Shown: in pieces, positions 4,671 through 6,842 of the stretch | Layout: each line of letters starts with the position of its first letter | Numbering within the stretch: position 1 is the stretch's first letter | NCBI GenBank assembly: GCA_019136035.1 | Contig: JAGVUW010000775.1 | Coordinates: 1-6,842, forward strand | Length of the DNA: 6,842 nucleotides | Reading direction: 5' to 3' | DNA from: Verrucomicrobiota bacterium | GTDB lineage: Bacteria; Verrucomicrobiota; Lentisphaeria; Oligosphaerales; JAFGRS01 | Program-made: the position numbers and the translations under genes | The notes under the pieces: generated by a model | Database searches by the model: none | Told to the model about the DNA's origin: nothing | The model's input: only the letters and a program-made list of their open reading frames with translations

Positions 4671-6842
4671 GTGGTCAGCCCGGTCACCCCCGGCTCATCC
4701 ATGATGCAGGTGTTCTCGGTGAACCCAGTGGACAGCACAACTCCCGTTCGGCCCTGGCGGCGTGTTCATTTCACCGGCATTGGCGGTGTCGGCATGGCCG
4801 GCCTGGCGCACATCCTGGCCGACTGGGGCGTCGGCCTCACCGGCAGCGACGCGGCGGCGTCGGCGATGACCCGCTCGCTGGAGCGCCGCGGCATCGCGGT
4901 CCATGTCGGCCATGATGCCGGGATGGTCTCCGGCGCCGATGTCCTCGTCTACAGCAACGCGGTGCCGCCGGACAACCCGGAGCGCGCCGCGGCGTCGTTG
5001 CAGGGCCTGGCGACCTGTCTTCGGGGCGAGTTCCTGGCGCAGGTCGCGGCCTGTTTCCCGGTGGTGGTGTCGGTGGGCGGTTCGCACGGCAAGACCACCA
5101 CCACGGCGATGATCGCGCATATCCTGCGCGCCTGCGGCCGGTCGCCGGGGTACCTGGTCGGTGGCCAGGTCCACGGCTGGGAACGCTCGGCGTCGGCCGG
5201 TGCCGGCGGCATCCTCGTCACCGAGGTCGACGAGAGCGACGGCACCCAGGCCCTGATCGCGAGCACCGTCGCGGTGATCACCAACATCGACGACGACCAC
5301 TCCTGGAGCCTCGGCGGCGAGGCGGCCCTGCGGCGCAACTTCGCCGCCTTTGCGGCCAAGGCGTCGCGGGTCGTGTCCTGGGACAGCCCGGCGACACGCG
5401 GGGTCCTCGCGGGGCATGGCGACTGCCACCTGGCCGGCCCGGGCGACATCCCGCCGGAGTTGTCGCTGCCGCAGGCCGGCGAGCACAACCGCCGCAATGC
5501 CTGCCTGGCGATTCTGGCCACCGCGGCGCTGGGCGTGCCGCGCGATGAGGCCCTGCGGGCGCTGCGGTCGTTCCCGGGGGTCGAGCGGCGCCTGAGCCTG
5601 CGCTTCCGTTCGCCCGGGGCCCGTCGGGTCATCGTTGAGGACTACGCCCACCACCCGGTCGAACTCCAGGCCAGCCTCGAGGCCCTGCGGCAGTCGTGGC
5701 CGCAGCACCGCCTCCGGGTGGTCTTCCAGCCGCACCGCTACGAGCGCGTCCGGCGCTACGGCGAGGCCTTCGCCGGGATCCTCAGCCGTCAGGCTGACGA
5801 GGCCTGGGTGGTGGCGCCCTTCGCGGCCTGGGTCGACGACGCCACGGTGGCCGACCCGCGGCAGATCGCGGCGGCGGTGCAGGGCCCGCCCTGTCACTAC
5901 TGGGATGGCCCGCTGGAGGCCCTTGCCGAGGTGGTCCTGGGTGCCGCCGGCGGCACCCCCGAAGTCATCGCTGTGATCGGAGCCGGCGACGTCGCGCGCG
6001 TCGTCCCGGATCTGGTCCGGCGATCCCGCGACGAGGCCTGGCGGTACCTCGAGGGCGCCCTCGACGCGGCCGGCGTGCCGCATGACCGCAGCCGCACCTG
6101 GGCCGACCTGACCACACTCGGCGTCGGCCTGGGCCAGCCCCTTCGCGTGCTCCCCGAAACCGAGGCGCAACTCGCCGCGGCCCTGCGCCTGGCCTCGGCG
6201 GAGGGCCTCCCGGTCTGGACTCTCGGGGCCGGCAGCAAGCTGGTCGGCACCGACGACGAGCCGCTGCGGCTCGTCGTGGCGTTGTCGGCGGGCGCTTTCA
6301 TGGCAGTCGAGGCGGGTGACGATGACGTCACTGCCGGCGTCGGCGTCTGCCTCTCGCCGCTGATACGCAGCCTGGCCGAACGCGGTCGTTGTGACCTCGG
6401 CATGGTGCCGCTGGCCTGGATACCGGCCAGCCTCGGCGGGGCTCTGCGCACCAACGCCGGGGCCCAGGGCAGCGCCATCGGCGACTTCGTCCTCGAGGTC
6501 CGCGGCCGGCGTCTGGATGGCTCGCCCTGGCGGGCGACGGGCAGCGACATTGTGTGGTCGTACCGCCACAGCAGCCTGCCTGAGGGTGTCATCGTGACCG
6601 CGGTCCGCCTGCGCTGCGGCGCGGCGACGCTGGCGGCGGCGCGCGAGCGCCTCGATGCGACCGGCGCCAGGCGGCGCTCGGTGCAGCCGCCGGGGCGTTC
6701 GGCAGGATGCACCTTCCGCAACCCGGCGGCCGGACCGGCCGGGCGCTGGCTGGACGAGGCCGGCTGCAAGGGCCTTCGCCGTGGCTCGCTGGTCGTCAGC
6801 GCCCAGCATGCCAACTTCATCATCAACGAGGCCCCGGCGGCC
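4671..6842 (+). CDS. murC: MurC-MurB fusion: UDP-N-acetylmuramate--L-alanine ligase joined to UDP-N-acetylenolpyruvoylglucosamine reductase (partial, runs off right edge)
   Basis: The frame is open for 724 codons and has no stop before the right edge. The N-terminal part is MurC, which adds L-Ala to UDP-MurNAc with ATP in the cytoplasm. Its motifs are HFTGIGGVGM (33-42), the P-loop GSHGKTTTT (137-145, K141), EVDESDGT (185-192), TNIDDDH (204-210), GEHNRRNA (270-277), the C-terminal domain DYAHHP (324-329) with FQPHRYERV, and a closing GAGD (437-440). The MurC part is about 410 residues, slightly short. From about residue 455 comes MurB, the FAD/NADPH enzyme that makes UDP-MurNAc, MurC's substrate. 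Its motifs are LGAGSKLV (518-525), IPASLGGALRTNAGAQG (584-600), YRHS (631-634), SAGCTFRNP (677-685) and QHANFIIN near the edge. About 40 residues including the final catalytic Glu should lie beyond the window. The MurB motifs deviate from consensus: GSK for GSN, IPA for IPG, and Cys680 where Ser usually sits. Start GTG 4671 is chosen for its GGAGGG; ATG 4701 is the alternative. Confidence 0.92.
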   Translation, partial: MVSPVTPGSSMMQVFSVNPVDSTTPVRPWRRVHFTGIGGVGMAGLAHILADWGVGLTGSDAAASAMTRSLERRGIAVHVGHDAGMVSGADVLVYSNAVPPDNPERAAASLQGLATCLRGEFLAQVAACFPVVVSVGGSHGKTTTTAMIAHILRACGRSPGYLVGGQVHGWERSASAGAGGILVTEVDESDGTQALIASTVAVITNIDDDHSWSLGGEAALRRNFAAFAAKASRVVSWDSPATRGVLAGHGDCHLAGPGDIPPELSLPQAGEHNRRNACLAILATAALGVPRDEALRALRSFPGVERRLSLRFRSPGARRVIVEDYAHHPVELQASLEALRQSWPQHRLRVVFQPHRYERVRRYGEAFAGILSRQADEAWVVAPFAAWVDDATVADPRQIAAAVQGPPCHYWDGPLEALAEVVLGAAGGTPEVIAVIGAGDVARVVPDLVRRSRDEAWRYLEGALDAAGVPHDRSRTWADLTTLGVGLGQPLRVLPETEAQLAAALRLASAEGLPVWTLGAGSKLVGTDDEPLRLVVALSAGAFMAVEAGDDDVTAGVGVCLSPLIRSLAERGRCDLGMVPLAWIPASLGGALRTNAGAQGSAIGDFVLEVRGRRLDGSPWRATGSDIVWSYRHSSLPEGVIVTAVRLRCGAATLAAARERLDATGARRRSVQPPGRSAGCTFRNPAAGPAGRWLDEAGCKGLRRGSLVVSAQHANFIINEAPAA

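Noticed and set aside
4695..6809. A 704-codon open frame on the minus strand
   Set aside because: It is antisense to the clear MurC-MurB fusion, and its protein is low-complexity Arg/Ala/Gly/Asp with no recognisable domain.

Overview
The window is very GC-rich DNA whose codons strongly favour G or C at the third position. That is why long open frames also appear on the wrong strand. It looks bacterial, from a Gram-negative-like, carbohydrate-degrading lineage. Two points suggest a Planctomycetes, Verrucomicrobia, Lentisphaerae or Kiritimatiella-type relative. One is a very large secreted protein with a CBM9-like N-terminal domain and a sugar-hydrolase-like barrel. The other is a secreted FGE-sulfatase-domain protein with a concanavalin-like tail. 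This placement is inference; no rRNA or other taxonomic marker is present.

Layout. Positions 1-4218 hold a leftward (minus-strand) operon. Its first gene, 4218 down to 1095, encodes a 1040-residue secreted multidomain protein: signal peptide, CBM9/DOMON-like domain, beta-sandwich, (beta/alpha)8-like catalytic region, beta C-terminus. The gene is broken by an apparent +1 indel in a run of three C's at 1869-1871, just before a probable catalytic Asp motif. Directly behind it, with a possible four-base ATGA overlap, lies a secreted FGE-sulfatase-domain protein with a LamG-like tail. It runs off the left edge.

Positions 4219-4670 are a divergent intergenic region without a convincing gene. It holds two copies of an exact 20-bp repeat that is itself a small hairpin, a strong 13-bp hairpin between them, an outer pair of exact 15-bp repeats, and a plausible sigma-70-type promoter facing right.

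Positions 4671-6842 (plus strand, open at the right edge) encode a fusion of two consecutive peptidoglycan-precursor enzymes. The MurC part is UDP-N-acetylmuramate:L-alanine ligase and the MurB part is UDP-N-acetylenolpyruvoylglucosamine reductase. The MurC half keeps its hallmark motifs. The MurB half is recognisable but departs from consensus at several FAD- and substrate-site positions. A division and cell-wall cluster may continue to the right.

The two sides do unrelated jobs: extracellular polysaccharide handling on the left, cytoplasmic cell-wall precursor synthesis on the right. They share only the divergent control region. The points most worth checking are the MurC-MurB fusion with its divergent MurB, the frameshift at the probable catalytic strand, and the repeat/hairpin element between the two transcription units.
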